Part shown: positions 31,985 through 43,085 of the stretch, piece after piece
Position numbering within the stretch: the first letter of the stretch is position 1
Layout of the letters: every line of letters begins with the position of its first letter
Assembly: GCA_036924085.1 (NCBI GenBank)
Contig: JAVGWX010000013.1
Location: forward strand, 52,992,404 to 53,056,403
Origin: Ariolimax columbianus
Lineage: Eukaryota > Mollusca > Gastropoda > Stylommatophora > Arionidae
Reading direction: 5' to 3'
Length of the DNA: 64,000 nucleotides
Made by a program: the position numbers and the translations under genes
The notes under the pieces: generated by a model
Database searches by the model: none
What the model saw: the letters and a program-made list of their open reading frames with translations, nothing else
What the model was told of the DNA's origin: nothing

Positions 31985-32140
31985 CCCCAGGTAATCTGTT
32001 AACAGCAGCTATAGATGGTGCTTAACTAGCTGCGGGTCTATTAAGGTGGACTCCCACATCGGTAAAAACTGACCTCCAACAAACTGGTTGTATACAGACT
32101 CTGTAGTCTTCTAAACCAGTATAAAGACGTTAAGTTTGTA
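31985..32140 (+). repeat. CR1-like 3' UTR and terminus
   Basis: ctatagatggtgcttaacta, aaggtggactcccacatcgg, aactggttgtatacagactc and ccagtataaagacgttaagt match the 3' end of the CR1-like LINE and the minus copy at 45575-45690. Confidence 0.75.
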
Positions 32141-32540
32141 AAGCTCTGTAACATACTCTCTCCATCTCTCTTTCTTTTCTATTGGTTCGGTGATGTTGAC
32201 GCCATTTAACAATTTTTAGATGAGGTGTGATTGCGACCATAAGCCCTTAGCTAAAGCTGTTTTTGAAAAATCTTTTTGTAGATGTTCGTTCCTGACTAGC
32301 TGTTCAGTGTCATTGAAACTATCCTCTAACCACTTTTCCGTAGCTCTCTTGCATTTACGGCAACGGTCTACTTCTTTCTTTACTTAAAAAAAAAATACAC
32401 CACCAAGTCTTTTGTTGTTTTAACGCTCTTCCATTTGCGTTAACGGTCCATTTTGTCAGTCCATGCTGTTGTCATCTTACTTTTCCCTGCCGATCCTTCA
32501 GCCGCCTGTTTTTCCAATCTTTATGCCTTAGGTTGTCGAG

Positions 32541-33545
32541 TCAACGTCAGTACTATGTTGACAATTGGTTGTGGGAGTAATCCACAATAATTGATAACAT
32601 AATTGACACTGGTCCGCCCTAAAAGATATACAGACAGACAAACTTAGAACATTATTGATTATGTATTTTAATTATCTTTGCAGTCGGCACGTCACACTTG
32701 ACATATGATGATGTTCCAAAGGTCAACAGTCATCTTAAGTCATTAATGTATCTCTACTCACAAAAGAACTCGAGACGAAGTCGAATCGTCACTTAACCAC
32801 AATAGGTGCGATTATATTAAAGTTCTAGCTGGAGTACATTTTCTGGTCTACTTAAAACGGAGAAGCATAGAACGGATTTCCAAAGCGGACCATGGTTTAT
32901 TTTGCATTCCCATTAAACTGAAAGAATTTGTTCAAACTGGCGTGATGTGTATTTCACGATAAGATGATGGGATCCCGGTTAACAACAAGTGAAGTACAAC
33001 TACAAGACAACGACCTATAAGTTATCCTACTAAATCAAGTGGCAAGTAAGTTAGTAACATCACCAAAAACTCAAATTCACACTGTTTGTGAGTCAAATGA
33101 AATGCCAAGCCTAATCATTCCAGGGACAATTTCTTTCATAACCGTCCGTCTTTTGTAGACCGTTCCAGTAGACCTACAGCAGAAGAGATGTTGATTGTTG
33201 TTTTCTAAAAATCATTTCATTCCTTCTCAGACCTTTAAGTTTATGTTTAGTTTAATCTGAATTCAGTACTTACGTTGTACTTGTCAATCATTGTTCGCTC
33301 CCATTGTCATTAGCTACTTTTAGTCTATTAGACCAAATTATTCTAACATTGATTACTTTTCTGGCATGTATCTTTTCAGTTTGCAGAAGTGAGAAAGACA
33401 TCATTCATTATTGTAATATTGTTGTAATATTTTCTTCCAATACATACAATATTTCATTTGATTTTTATATATATACTAGTCTATATGTAAAATGATCATC
33501 AGGTGGCACATACACAAACTCACACACATCCATAGGCCACTATTT
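32541..33545. other. No supported gene
   Basis: A 1-kb AT-rich spacer. The 63-codon frame at 33304 is low complexity and has no family resemblance. Confidence 0.4.
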
Positions 33546-33596
33546 AGGCCATATATTTATATATATATATATATATATACATACATACATACACAA
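33546..33596. repeat. (TA)n/(CATA)n microsatellite
   Basis: A tatatttatatatatatata run passes into four CATA units (acatacatacatacacaag). Confidence 0.9.
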
Positions 33597-33836
33597 GAGG
33601 TAAGAAATCGCTTATAGTCTCCACGAGACATTTTGGGGAAGGGAAATATGCCGTTGTGTGATGTTGATGTTGTGCAAACACTATACTATATATTTAGCAA
33701 AGTTATATATATAATATACTGCACGTTATATAATATACTGCAGTAGAAACTAATTAAACTTATTAAAAACTTAAGTAATGATCCAGCGAGCACTTCTGCA
33801 GCCATAACATAGGTCACCCCCAATCAAATAGCCCAC

Positions 33837-34088
33837 CGGGGACGGCGTGGCCTAATGGTTAAGTGGCACGGCTCACAACTCGAAGGTGCTGGGTTTGATC
33901 CCCATCACAGCACCGGCCGTTACCCCCGGGGAAGCAAACCCTTAGAAAATGCAGGAGGAAGCAGACCCTTACATAAAATGCATGCTGAAGTCGGATGCAT
34001 TGGGCCGACAGGCGCAAAAATAAAAACCACAGTGCAACGCACACCGCCTTGGGGATTAGAGAAATAAGGCGAACGCAAAAAAAAAAAA
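33837..34088 (+). repeat. tRNA-derived SINE B, full length with poly(A) and TSD
   Basis: tRNA head with box A tggcctaatggttaag and box B gggtttgatcccc. Core at 33975-34018 (aaaatgcatgctgaagtcgg onward). End gggattagagaaataaggcg, then about 13 A. Flanks aaatagcccac (33826-33836 and 34089-34099) form an 11-bp TSD. This is the reference copy for the family. Confidence 0.93.
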
Positions 34089-34169
34089 AAATAGCCCACT
34101 AATTATTATTGAATAAGAAAACCACTCAAAAAAGCAGAGCAAACCAATATCCAGCGAGATTGTAAACAG

Positions 34170-35920
34170 GAAAATGCCATATTGGCGAGGCCTTTCTACT
34201 TGTAAGAATTAAAAGATGCAATACATCAAATGAAAAACAAAAAAGTAGTTGGCCCAGATGACTTGAGGACAGAAAATTAAAAACTTTTCACCAGAAACCA
34301 TCATGTGGCTGCTGAAGCTTTTCAACACATGCATCAGTTCTATGCAAATTCCTAAAATCTGGAGAAAATCCCACGTGGTTGCTCTGCTAAAACCAGGAAA
34401 AACCCCATCAGAACCTAAGAACTTCCAACCGATTTCAGTACTATGCCATCTGTATAAAGTCTTTGAAAGAATGATCCTGAACCGTATCGCACCCCTCATA
34501 GACAAGAAACTTATAAAGGAGCAAGCAGGCTTCAGGCCTGGAAGATCATGTTGCGGCCAGATTCTAAACCTGGCACAACTGATCGAGGACGGGTACAAAC
34601 GTAAACAGATCACAGGAGTAACTTTTATTGACTTAAGCGCAGCTTATGACACCATGAACCACCAGAAGTTGTTTGCTAAGCTATACTCCATGACAAAGGA
34701 CTGGCGTCTCAAAAACCTCATTAAATGTATCCTGCAGAATAGGTGATTCTGTGTCACTTTGGGGGCGTTAAAAAAGTTTATGGTGAAACAAAAAAAATGG
34801 GCTGGCACAAGGAAGTATCCTGGCACCTATGCTGTATAATATATACACCAACGATTAACCTATAGATACAGAGGTGACAAAATTCATGCATGCTGATGAT
34901 AGAGCAGTAGCTGCCCAGGGAACGGGCTTCGAAGATGTCGAACAGAAACTGACAAAAGCCCTTGATGCCCTTGCTATATATTACCAACAAAATCACCCCA
35001 AACCAAACTCCAGCAAAACTCAAGTATATGCCTACCATCTCAGAAATAGAGATGCAAACAGAAAGTTGCAGATCAAATGGCAAGGACAGGATCTAGAACA
35101 TATCATGGCCCTCAAATACTTGGGAGTAAAGTTGGACTGCACGCTGTCCTGTGCCGCACATTGTCAGGAGACAAAACAAAAAGTACATACGAGAAATAGT
35201 ATCATATGAAAACTGACTGGCACAACTTAGGAAGCAAAGTTAGATGTCCTCAGAACATCAACACTCCGTCTGTGTTTCTCTGTAGCTGAGTATGCCGCAC
35301 CAGTCTGGAAGAACTCAGCACATGTCAAACATATAGATACAGCAATAAATGAGAGGCCGTATAGTTACTGGATGCTTAAAACCTGCACCAACTGAAAAAA
35401 TATACCCCATAATCGGCATAGAGCCACCAGAGATACGAAGAACTGTCGCATCAGAGATAGAAAGAGCGAAACAGGTAAATGATCCAAGACACTCTGTTTG
35501 GACATTAGGTGCAGTGCCCAAGACTAAAGTTTCTTACAGTCAACCCAGCCCCTACAGACTAGTTTAGGAAATCAACGCATCGAAAGTTGGAAACATCTGA
35601 CATAGGTCCCCTTGATCGAGTTACGGGAAGAACCTGCGCCTGGATATCTCCTGTCCTACGCAACATGGAAGTCACTAAATAGACTTCGCACTGGTGCAGG
35701 AAAAACCTGAAAAGATGGGGATACAGGGATGATGAAACATGCGAACGTTGAGTAACATAAGACCAGGACCATCTCATGAACTGCCTAAACCTTCCGGAGA
35801 CTTGTAGCATGAATGATCTGCTGAGTGCCAGTAACAGTAACAGTCCACATGGCTGAATACTGGAAGAATGATGTGTGACGTAGTGCCTAGGACACTGAAA
35901 GTAAGTAAGTAAGTAAGTAG
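34170..35920 (+). mobile_element. Jockey-like LINE, RT half with (AAGT)n tail
   Basis: KNKKVVGPDDLRTEN, then frame 34303-34746 with SMQIPKIWRKSHVVALLKPG, NFQPISVLCHLYKVFERMI, EQAGFRPGRSCCGQILNL and FIDLSAAYDTMNH. A frameshift follows around the G-Q-GS block. The catalytic box reads MHADDRAV (34899 on). Thumb LKYLGVKLDC and LRLCFSVAEYAAPVW. The end at about 35898-35919 is five AAGT units. Clade from FRPGRSC..QIL..lIEDG and DLSAAYDTv, which are Jockey-like. Confidence 0.85.
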
Positions 35921-36683
35921 AGTACTAAAGTTTACCTGGTAGTGTATGAGTATAGTGAACAAATTGTACACATAAAGAAAATTACACAAAGATAATGCTA
36001 CAATTCTTATAATATCTACGACTCATGTATGATGCTGCTTTCTACAATCCGAAACATAAATATAGGGGATAACAAATGTGTTTAGAATTAAGAGCCAGGT
36101 ACAAAATGTAGGAACCTGGCAAAGTGTGGGATGAAAATTTCTCCGGTAAGCTGTACAACATGCCAGACAGTGTGGAGATTGTGTGAGTAAATATGATACT
36201 GGGCCTGAAATGTTAGGCGCCTACGAGTATTTTTAGGCACCAAGTAGACCTGATGATAGTTATTTGTCATATCCTGAATTATAGGGTGAACTTTTTATTT
36301 GTACGGAAAGTTCACATTAAAATAACGATAGAAAATACAGTACAGGTGCATACATAGGCCATTGACAAAGGGCATTTATTATGACAATCAAGACATATGT
36401 GGTGTTTTGTCAGTTATGTGTGTGCTGTACCATTATGCTCCTGGCACTGCAACTACTTGTACTGTCTGCAAGAGACATGAGATGCATGTATTGCATGGAG
36501 GAAGCTGTTATGACCGGTTACATCTGCTACATCCTGTTCTCAATCAGTATTTCTGCACTCTATTATAACCTTATGGGTCCACAGACGTGTATGCAGTCAG
36601 ACATTACTCAAATGGACATTATGCAGCGCGTAACTGTACAATATACAGTAGGATTACTCTTTTGTGCGCCATAAAAATAATAT
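35921..36683. other. Unassigned; one hydrophobic 97-codon frame
   Basis: The plus frame 36381-36674 is open for 97 codons, with a hydrophobic start (VVFCQLCVCCTIMLLALQLL) and a second hydrophobic run (GYICYILFSISISALYYNL). It could be a two-pass membrane peptide. No homolog is recognised, no conserved motif is seen and the Kozak context is ordinary. Chance is the simpler explanation. Confidence 0.2.
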
Positions 36684-36880
36684 TAATTGGTGGGTTGTCG
36701 TAGCTTTCCTAATATCCCGAGCGTGCTGATGAAGGTGGACCGGAGTCCTCTAGGCGGTTGTGCTATGTTTGGCTTCATTTACGTAGCGCTTACTACTACA
36801 AGGTTTACATCGATCCCTCTCCTCATTATCCAGGCTGTCATGAAAACAGCCTGTTTCCAGGAAGGGCTGCCTGGAAGTCG
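36684..36880 (-). repeat. Dispersed repeat E, second copy
   Basis: Inverted relative to 9890-10085. On plus, gagcgtgctgatgaaggtgg, gttgtgctatgtttggcttc and cagcctgtttccagg are shared landmarks. Confidence 0.7.
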
Positions 36881-37138
36881 AGGTGAGGGTCTTGACCAGT
36901 ATATTTTGCCTGACCCTGACTAACATGTCTAATCAGTATATTTTGCGTGACCAGACGTGAGTCTTCTTTCCCATACTACAGGATAAACAGTCCCTTCTCA
37001 ATTTAATTTGTGTTTCAATATCTTATATACTAATTGTACATAACACTGAAGTAATTTACAAAGATTTAAAAAGCATATCTGGAATTGTTTTTTCTCATCC
37101 CAATTGTACAATAACTGTGGCCATCTTAGTTAGATGTT

Positions 37139-37215
37139 CTTCTTCTTCTTCATTGTACGCTGTTTACAGCGATATTTACGTTGCACTGTTTCAATTTGTT
37201 AGCCAGTGGCTCAGT
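37139..37215 (-). repeat. SINE A/C-superfamily scrap
   Basis: (TTC)n followed by cattgtacgctgtttacagc, gatatttacgttgcactg and cagtgcatccgatttcaaca. This is a (GAA)-tailed 3' end plus the reversed shared core, mixing A/C and B features. Confidence 0.5.
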
Positions 37216-37639
37216 GCATCCGATTTCAACAGGCGTTTCTGTAGGGTTGCCCTCCTTAGCCTTTGGCTGTCCCCAGCCTAACTGCAAGGCAGCAGTTGTT
37301 TTTGGTCAGAGTTGTCTCTCTCAGGAAGTTGTCTTGCAGGACTATCGAGTCTTCCCTACTCGTGTCTATAGCGTTTGGCAATGATATGATGGACTATGTA
37401 CTAGTTTGTACTATCCCGGAAGAGAGGCAGTCCAATGTGACTTTTTCCCAGGATCGTCATGTCCTGCTAGAGACGTAGCATATGCATATGAGTGAGGTAT
37501 CTTTTTGCTCGCTTTATTTTCTCGGCTCATCTAGCATTCCCCGCCACCCGGGAGCTTGTCACCATAGGGCAGGAGGTGCAATGTCCGCTGGACTGCATCT
37601 CTTCTGCGTCCATTGGAATGACTGATAGCAGACAGATGC

Positions 37640-37880
37640 AAAGAGCGAGGAAGGAGTGCATTTTACCAGGTGCATTCCTGCGGCTCGATCGGGCGGAGAC
37701 GCAAGCCCCAGCCATGTCGTAGCCTCCCATCTCAGCGGTGCTGAGATTTAGGGCGGGATTCTGGCTTAGAGGCGTTCGGCCGTAATCCCTCAGATGGTAG
37801 CTTTTCAGCAAAACATGTGGACCAAATGTCAGCGACCTGTGATTCCTCTCGAAATAGTGCATTTGACCAGGTGACAAGCC
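37640..37880 (-). rRNA. 28S rRNA 3' region, partial decayed copy 1
   Basis: The reverse complement contains ctaccatctgagggattacg, gccgaacgcctctaagccag and aatcccgccc, the strongly conserved stretch just before the last variable stem of eukaryotic 28S rRNA. The flanking variable region (37645-37720) parallels 38090-38160. No longer a functional rRNA. Confidence 0.75.
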
Positions 37881-37924
37881 TAGTCTTGCACGGAGATGTT
37901 GTTCGCCTGGGGAGCGGACATATC

Positions 37925-38400
37925 TCATGGTCAAGGGTTGAGTCTCAGCAGTTTGCAGTGAGGTATTTGATCTACTGCTTAGGGCACCCCAACGGACAAC
38001 TAAGTCTTCTACAAATGATTTCATACCTCATCGCCGTATGGGGTGAATATCGAGCAGCTTCCCGCCCGCTTTGATCAGCGGACGGCAGAGACCTCATTCT
38101 GCGGCTTGACCGGGCGGGGCTGGAGCGTGGGCCCCAGGTCCCCACCATGTCAAAGCCTCCCTTTGCATTCGTGCTGAGCTGCTTTTGGGCGGGACTTTGG
38201 CTTAGAGGCGTTCGGCCGTAATCCCTCACCTCGCACCGTTGGCTTATCAGCCTAGTACATGAACCAAATGTCTGCGGCTCCTCTCGAGTTTAGCAGGATT
38301 ACCGTAGCAACGCCCTGTCAGTAGGGTAAAACTGACCTGTCTTCCGAGGGTCTATTTCCAGCACCCGTTCAATATTAGCCAGAACGTATCAATAGAGGGC
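37925..38400 (-). rRNA. 28S rRNA 3' terminus, decayed copy 2
   Basis: On minus from 38400: a diverged start, then ttttaccctactgacagggc, gtaatcctgctaaactcgag, agacatttggttcatgtact, attacggccgaacgcctcta and a variable stem. Then aaatcatttgtagaagactt and agttgtccgttgggg, and the end gagactcaacccttgacc near 37925. This follows the last roughly 470 nt of 28S rRNA in order. Indels and substitutions at normally invariant positions (for example in the CAGTACGAGAGGAAC loop) make it a pseudogene. No 18S, 5.8S or spacer is seen. Confidence 0.85.
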
Positions 38401-38527
38401 TTTTAGTTTGAGGTAGATGTTCACAACATCATCATCAACATTAAAATTACGCACATAAAGCTGCACTGTATCCATTACCTCCATCATTTTTAGCAGTGTT
38501 GGAACTGCTACCATCTCTAGTTCATCA

Positions 38528-40135
38528 TCACTTTATTTCCTTCCTCTTCTCTGCCATCTGTTCTTCAAGGATTTCATTTATTGTCATAGACTGACAGACT
38601 GCAAGATCATCATCCCAGTCAACATATGTGTCGAAGCTGACATCATGTTCCTCCCCCACTAATTGCCACAATTTTTGAGCCATTGTAATGTTTTCATTTT
38701 CTGGTGTTATGTCATCTGTAACCACTTGACGAAAACATTGTACAATTAAAAACGTGTACAGCATCACAAGCTGATTTCACAAAATGCATGGCACTCAATA
38801 CCATAATCTTTTTCATTATTGTTTGATGATAGGCCAACCTCTAATGGACCAGCTTCTTTTTTGTTTATTTTTGTTTCATGCATTTTGAAATGCCTTGGTC
38901 GAGCGACTGAATGTGCCAGGAAGAACGCTACATTTAAATTTCTTAAATGCAATGTGTGTTTGGAATGAGCTGCACACTGGCCAATAAATAGAAAGATTTT
39001 TCTGTTTCTAGCACCCAATCTTGAGTCCCATATACGTAAGAAGTTGTCAAATACTGATGCATCATCCAGGATTTTGTATTTGACGCATATTTGCTAGGAG
39101 AAATCTGCACATTTTAAACTAATTCACTCCACTGGGCTGATATATTGGCTGGAGCAATTGTCATACATATGCATACACATTTCTTCATACATAGTTTTCC
39201 TCCTGTACTTTCTACTGTTAGCACTACATTGCAGAAATAATAGGGTCTAAAGGCTCAAAATCTTCTGGAGTGAATAAATTAAAATATCACAGACTGTTTG
39301 CTTTTCTAATTATCAGTGCTACCAACTTTCCTGTTCCACTTTCAATGCAGCATAATAGGAAAGTCATCCTATTATTACATAATTTTCCACCACAGCATTT
39401 CTCACCCTTAAACTCTATGGTTTTATCAGGGAGATGGTGAAAAATAGCCCTGTTTCATCAGCATTAAAAATAGTGTGTGATGCTGTATATTTCTAGAATT
39501 GATGGAAGTGTCATATTTTTCCATGATTCTTCTTCTGCGTTCTTCTCAATCTCCCGCTACCAAAACCTGATAGGGCTTAAGTAGCAGAATGTAGTCCAGA
39601 GAACAGAATGAGTTGTGTTGTAGTTTACAGCTTGACTGCGATATTTGCACCTTTCGGCCCAACACATCCGACTTCAGCAAGCATTTTTTGGGTACCGTGT
39701 TAGCATTCCCTCTTTGATCCCTTCTCCTTAGCCAGTCTGCCCTGCTGCAACCTGTTATCCAGGATCACCGCGTGGAGTTGTAGAAGGGTCTTGGCAGCTC
39801 TGGGTCGCTGACCACTGCAGCTCATGCGCTGCTCAGCGTTTTGATCCCTTTCCATGATTCAAATGGTATCGATGTTCACGATTGCGGCCTTACCTCACAC
39901 AGTTGACTGTGTCAATTCTTGAACCTTTTAATCCAACCATTTGATGCTTTAAAGTCTGTAAGTTCCATCTGTTGTGCCAAATACACTGCCATGTGCTCCA
40001 TTGAAGAAGGAGCTTGTTTAAACCACTTAAATAACAAGATTTCCAACTCTGCAAAATTGACCATTGCGCATCTGTTAGTGTTTACCACTTGCGCCATCTT
40101 TGTGTGCAGTTTGAACTATTTTTCTTTTGCTCATT
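38528..40135 (-). pseudogene. pogo/Tigger transposase relic, split by SINE A
   Basis: On minus: frame 40097-39912 gives the CENP-B-type DNA-binding helices (LEILLFKWFKQAPSSMEHMA, DFKASNGWIKRFKN). After the SINE (39530-39848) comes ESWKNMTLPSILE, then NADETGLFF out of frame and FKGEKCCGGKLCNNRMTFLL. Frame 39018-38764 has MGARNRKIFLFIGQCAAHSK, where the catalytic Asp of the LFIDxCxAH box is Gly. The C-terminal acidic tail (38767-38528) has ENITMAQKLWQLVGEEHDVS. Domain order and length agree with Tigger. Terminal inverted repeats were not found. Confidence 0.82.
39530..39848 (-). repeat. SINE A copy with 12-bp TSD inside Tigger
   Basis: TTCTTCTGCGTTCTTCTCAA at the left end (reverse of a GAA-type tail), shared core, and head ending gctgctcagcgttttgatcc. 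Flanks tttccatgattc at 39518-39529 and 39849-39860 are identical. Confidence 0.92.
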
Positions 40136-40139
40136 TTTG

Positions 40140-41049
40140 TATTTAGATGGAGGAATGTTCACTATTCACACTTTCTCATCACCTCAACCGCCACTGAAGT
40201 CTGTCTAGTTCTTCGCCATAGGTCCACGTTAGTGACCTTATAATTTTGCTTCAAACCTTCTATTCAAACTTCTGCTGATGAAAGTTTCAACCTTTATTGT
40301 AGAAGCCTTCATTGTACCCCATGTTACAAAGTCATATAAGAAGACAGACAATTTGCATTGACAATTTGGAATTTCATTGAAAACCTAATTTCCTTTGATT
40401 TCTATAAGTTCCCCAGTATCATGAAAGTACTTCACACCTTTTGTATATGTAATGCGATATCCTTATCAGTACCACAAAGTGTGTCTATATAACTACCAAA
40501 GTAGATAGAGTCCACATCCTGTAAGAGTGTGTTACAGGTTGTTACTAGAGGTTAAATTTGATATTATTAAATGTATCTATGTGATGAGTCTTGTAAATAA
40601 AAACATATACTAACAGTCTCATAGAACATCAGCTGGAATTATTTTTTTATGATTTAAGAAGACATAATGTCCCTATTACAAGAACAGAATTAGCAGGAAT
40701 ATTTGTTCATGATAACTGTTGACCACTGCCTGTGTTGATGAATAAATGAAAAATGTGTATAATGCTAGCTCGAGGGAAGCTAAATATTCATTATTTCACC
40801 TGTTGCTGCTGTGTGAAAAGTCCAAGAGGTATCTTTTTTTACAATTTTTGGACAGTATTTTATTATACTTCTGACCTAGTTTCTATGTCCTCTTGTTTTA
40901 GCATCAGCCATGTAATGCTGACTGTAACAAAGATTGATTAAAATACACAAGAAATTTGTATCTTCCAGGTACAGTATTTAAAAACACATGTCAGTTTAAA
41001 TAAATACTTTTTCTTCTTTCTCATAACTTCTTTTTCTTTTCATTTTTAA
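40140..41049. other. No supported gene
   Basis: AT-rich, with frequent stops in all frames. No repeat homology was found inside the window. Confidence 0.4.
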
Positions 41050-41260
41050 CTCCTTCCAGGGTATAGGGCTACCGATACAGTAAGCTTCCTTCAGGAAGCC
41101 TGCACCAAATCACTTTGCATTCTCTGGCGGTGGTGGTCTGTAGTAATTTGTTGTACAAGATGAGGTTGCTCGCCCTATGCACACCTTTCTGTAGTTGCCT
41201 TATAGAACATGTATGGAGGCGCAGTGGTCTGATTTTTTCTTGCTCAAAATCCACTCAGAG
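41050..41260 (-). repeat. LINE 5'-leader-like repeat, second copy
   Basis: gtgtgcatagggcgagcaac + ctcatcttgtacaacaaatt on minus parallels 25660-25900. Confidence 0.4.
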
Positions 41261-42061
41261 GTTACCTGTTACCTAGAAGATTATATAATAAATACTACAG
41301 TCACAATTTCTATGTTGCAGAAGTTTTTGTATGCCCAACAGATTACAATATCAGACTGGTATGAAAATAAAACAACCATCTACAATTGTGACCATGCCAT
41401 AGTCATAGCAGCATTTAATATCTGGCACACAGAAATCACAATAAAACATTAATTTCTTTTCCTTTGCATCAGAGATTAGGCTTTTGATTGTGACCAATTT
41501 CTAGTTTACTATGTCTTCATGAGTTCTGCCAATGATGCTCTGTTTGATTTGTCTTTGTGAATATTTCTGGCATTTTGATACAGAGTTTGTGACACTGACA
41601 TAAGTTTGTGAATGTCTGTAGTTTGGACATAATATCCTTTCTAAACCACTGGGTTGGACAGATTTCACTTTTGTAATGAGCATCCTACTCTTATTTTTCT
41701 GGGATAAAACTGTCGTGATCAATTTTGGGCAGATTGAGTTGAATACAAATATGGCTTTGCCACGATCGTGATCAGGTATATACATGCAAATGTGAACAAT
41801 AGCAGGCTGAGAAAAGTAAACGGACCAGTCAAAGATATTAATACCAGCAAATGTAGAAAAAACACCTAACAATGGTCACAACTACAACATCCAATTGATA
41901 ATTACTATTCTAATATTGAAAATATGAAACAAATAAAAGAACAACAAAAACTGTAATACATTTCTTCTGTCCATTTTCGCTTTGTTATATTTTTTGGTAT
42001 ATAGTTTCCTTGAATGATCCTTCATTTTTCATCTGATTTAGTATCTAATTTATATTAATAT
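41261..42061. other. Unassigned; 123-codon minus frame
   Basis: The frame at 41872-41501 (minus) is open for 123 codons, ending ...GRTHEDIVN. I find no known motif, no splice-site pattern and no repeat partner. It is listed so that it is not lost, not as a gene. Confidence 0.2.
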
Positions 42062-42330
42062 CTTCTTCTTTGGTGTTCAGCCTGAAAAAGACGTTGTGTC
42101 ACAGTTTACGACAAGGCTGCGATATCTGCGTCTTTCTATCCGACACATCTGGTTTCAGTTGCCTTTTTGAGGTCTGTGTTTGCCTTACTACACTAGTGCA
42201 GCCAGTTTCCAGGGCCGCCACTTAAGATGGAATAGGTTCTTGGTCAATTTTGGTTTGCTGACTCTGATGCAAGCAGCCAACTATGAGTCACTGGCTGCTG
42301 TCAGCTTATTCACTGTACTGCATCATCTGC
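42062..42330 (-). repeat. SINE C copy with (GAA)n tail
   Basis: Begins on plus with atcttcttctttggtgttca (reverse tail), then gtttacgacaaggctgcgat, gtttgccttactacactagtg and the family C head (cagtttccagggccgccact). Pairs with 3906-4190. Confidence 0.75.
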
Positions 42331-42804
42331 CCACTTCGCTTATGATTTCTGAAGACCCAGGATTATTGTTGCACTATTTGAATAAGCCACACTATTTTTC
42401 TAATCTGGCATTATGGGTTCATAATATTTTGATTGATTCATCAATTTTGTTTTCAAGTTAATTGTCAAATCTTAGATTTAAAAATCTTGGTTGAGTTCAT
42501 TTGGCCTTTCTTTGTTGTACTGTATTTTGTGTTCTACAAGGTTGTGTTTGCTGTCAACATTTGGAATTGAATTTCTCAATTTAGTGTTGTGGTCAATGTA
42601 GTTCCTAATTAATATATTTATTTCTGTCCTTGTGTATTCATCAACATTTTTGTTTAACACAAGTGCAGCATGGTCAACTTTATCATGTAAAATCAAGTGC
42701 TATAAAAACCACCACTACAAGAGCACATAAATGTTTGAGCACTCGATTCTTGCCAGGAGTTTAACTATAGTGGTAGCCTCATATTGCTGTTGAAGCGAAG
42801 AGAG
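42331..42804. other. No supported gene
   Basis: The 72-codon minus frame at 42478-42696 has no family resemblance. Confidence 0.3.
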
Positions 42805-43085
42805 GTTGGATGATTCCATCTGGCAGTGCATTCATGTTCAGTTCATCCCGTAACTCATCAGGTCATTGGAGCACACTTGATAACACTCCCACAATCTCAT
42901 GCTTCTCTCTCTGTCCGCTGCCGTCAGTCGTGCCTCACCAGGATGAAGATTTGACCACTCAGTCATGTTGTCTGCCCATATCTTCCTTGGATGACCCTGC
43001 CCTCTCTTTCCTGGTACGGAACCATGCAGTATCGAATTTGTAATTCCGCTGAACCTCATGACATGCCCATACCAAGCCATCTTTC
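42805..43085 (-). mobile_element. LINE C-terminus
   Basis: MAWYGHVMRFSGITNSILHG, SVPGKRGQGHPRKIWADNMT and EARLTAADRERS are the canonical C-terminal tail of an RTE/L1-like ORF2. Confidence 0.8.

Larger units (their letters stand above)
30695..32540 (-). mobile_element. RTE/L1-like LINE broken into three pieces by later insertions
   Basis: From 32540 down (minus): pre-RT EHLQKDFSKTALAKGL and EKKERWREYVTELYK (to about 32150). Then a break filled by a plus-strand RT scrap and a CR1 3' end. Then CTKAFDCAQQQALCNI (about 31650) and DPLTIGENEIPELRNAYDAV (31537-31247; YADD scrambled) to KIMSIDKTK. SINE B then intervenes. Finally the thumb INLWQNSNKITNIKILRTC, FPVATYGCKTW at 30935-30700. Same family as 2118-3210. 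Confidence 0.75.

Noticed and set aside
36381..36674. A 97-residue two-pass membrane protein gene
   Set aside because: No homology, motif, promoter or splice context; at this length in AT-rich DNA, chance cannot be excluded. Kept only as a note in the feature for this stretch.
37527..38024. A 165-codon minus-strand frame
   Set aside because: It lies across 28S rRNA-derived sequence and its spacer. The GC-rich rRNA sequence explains the long frame.
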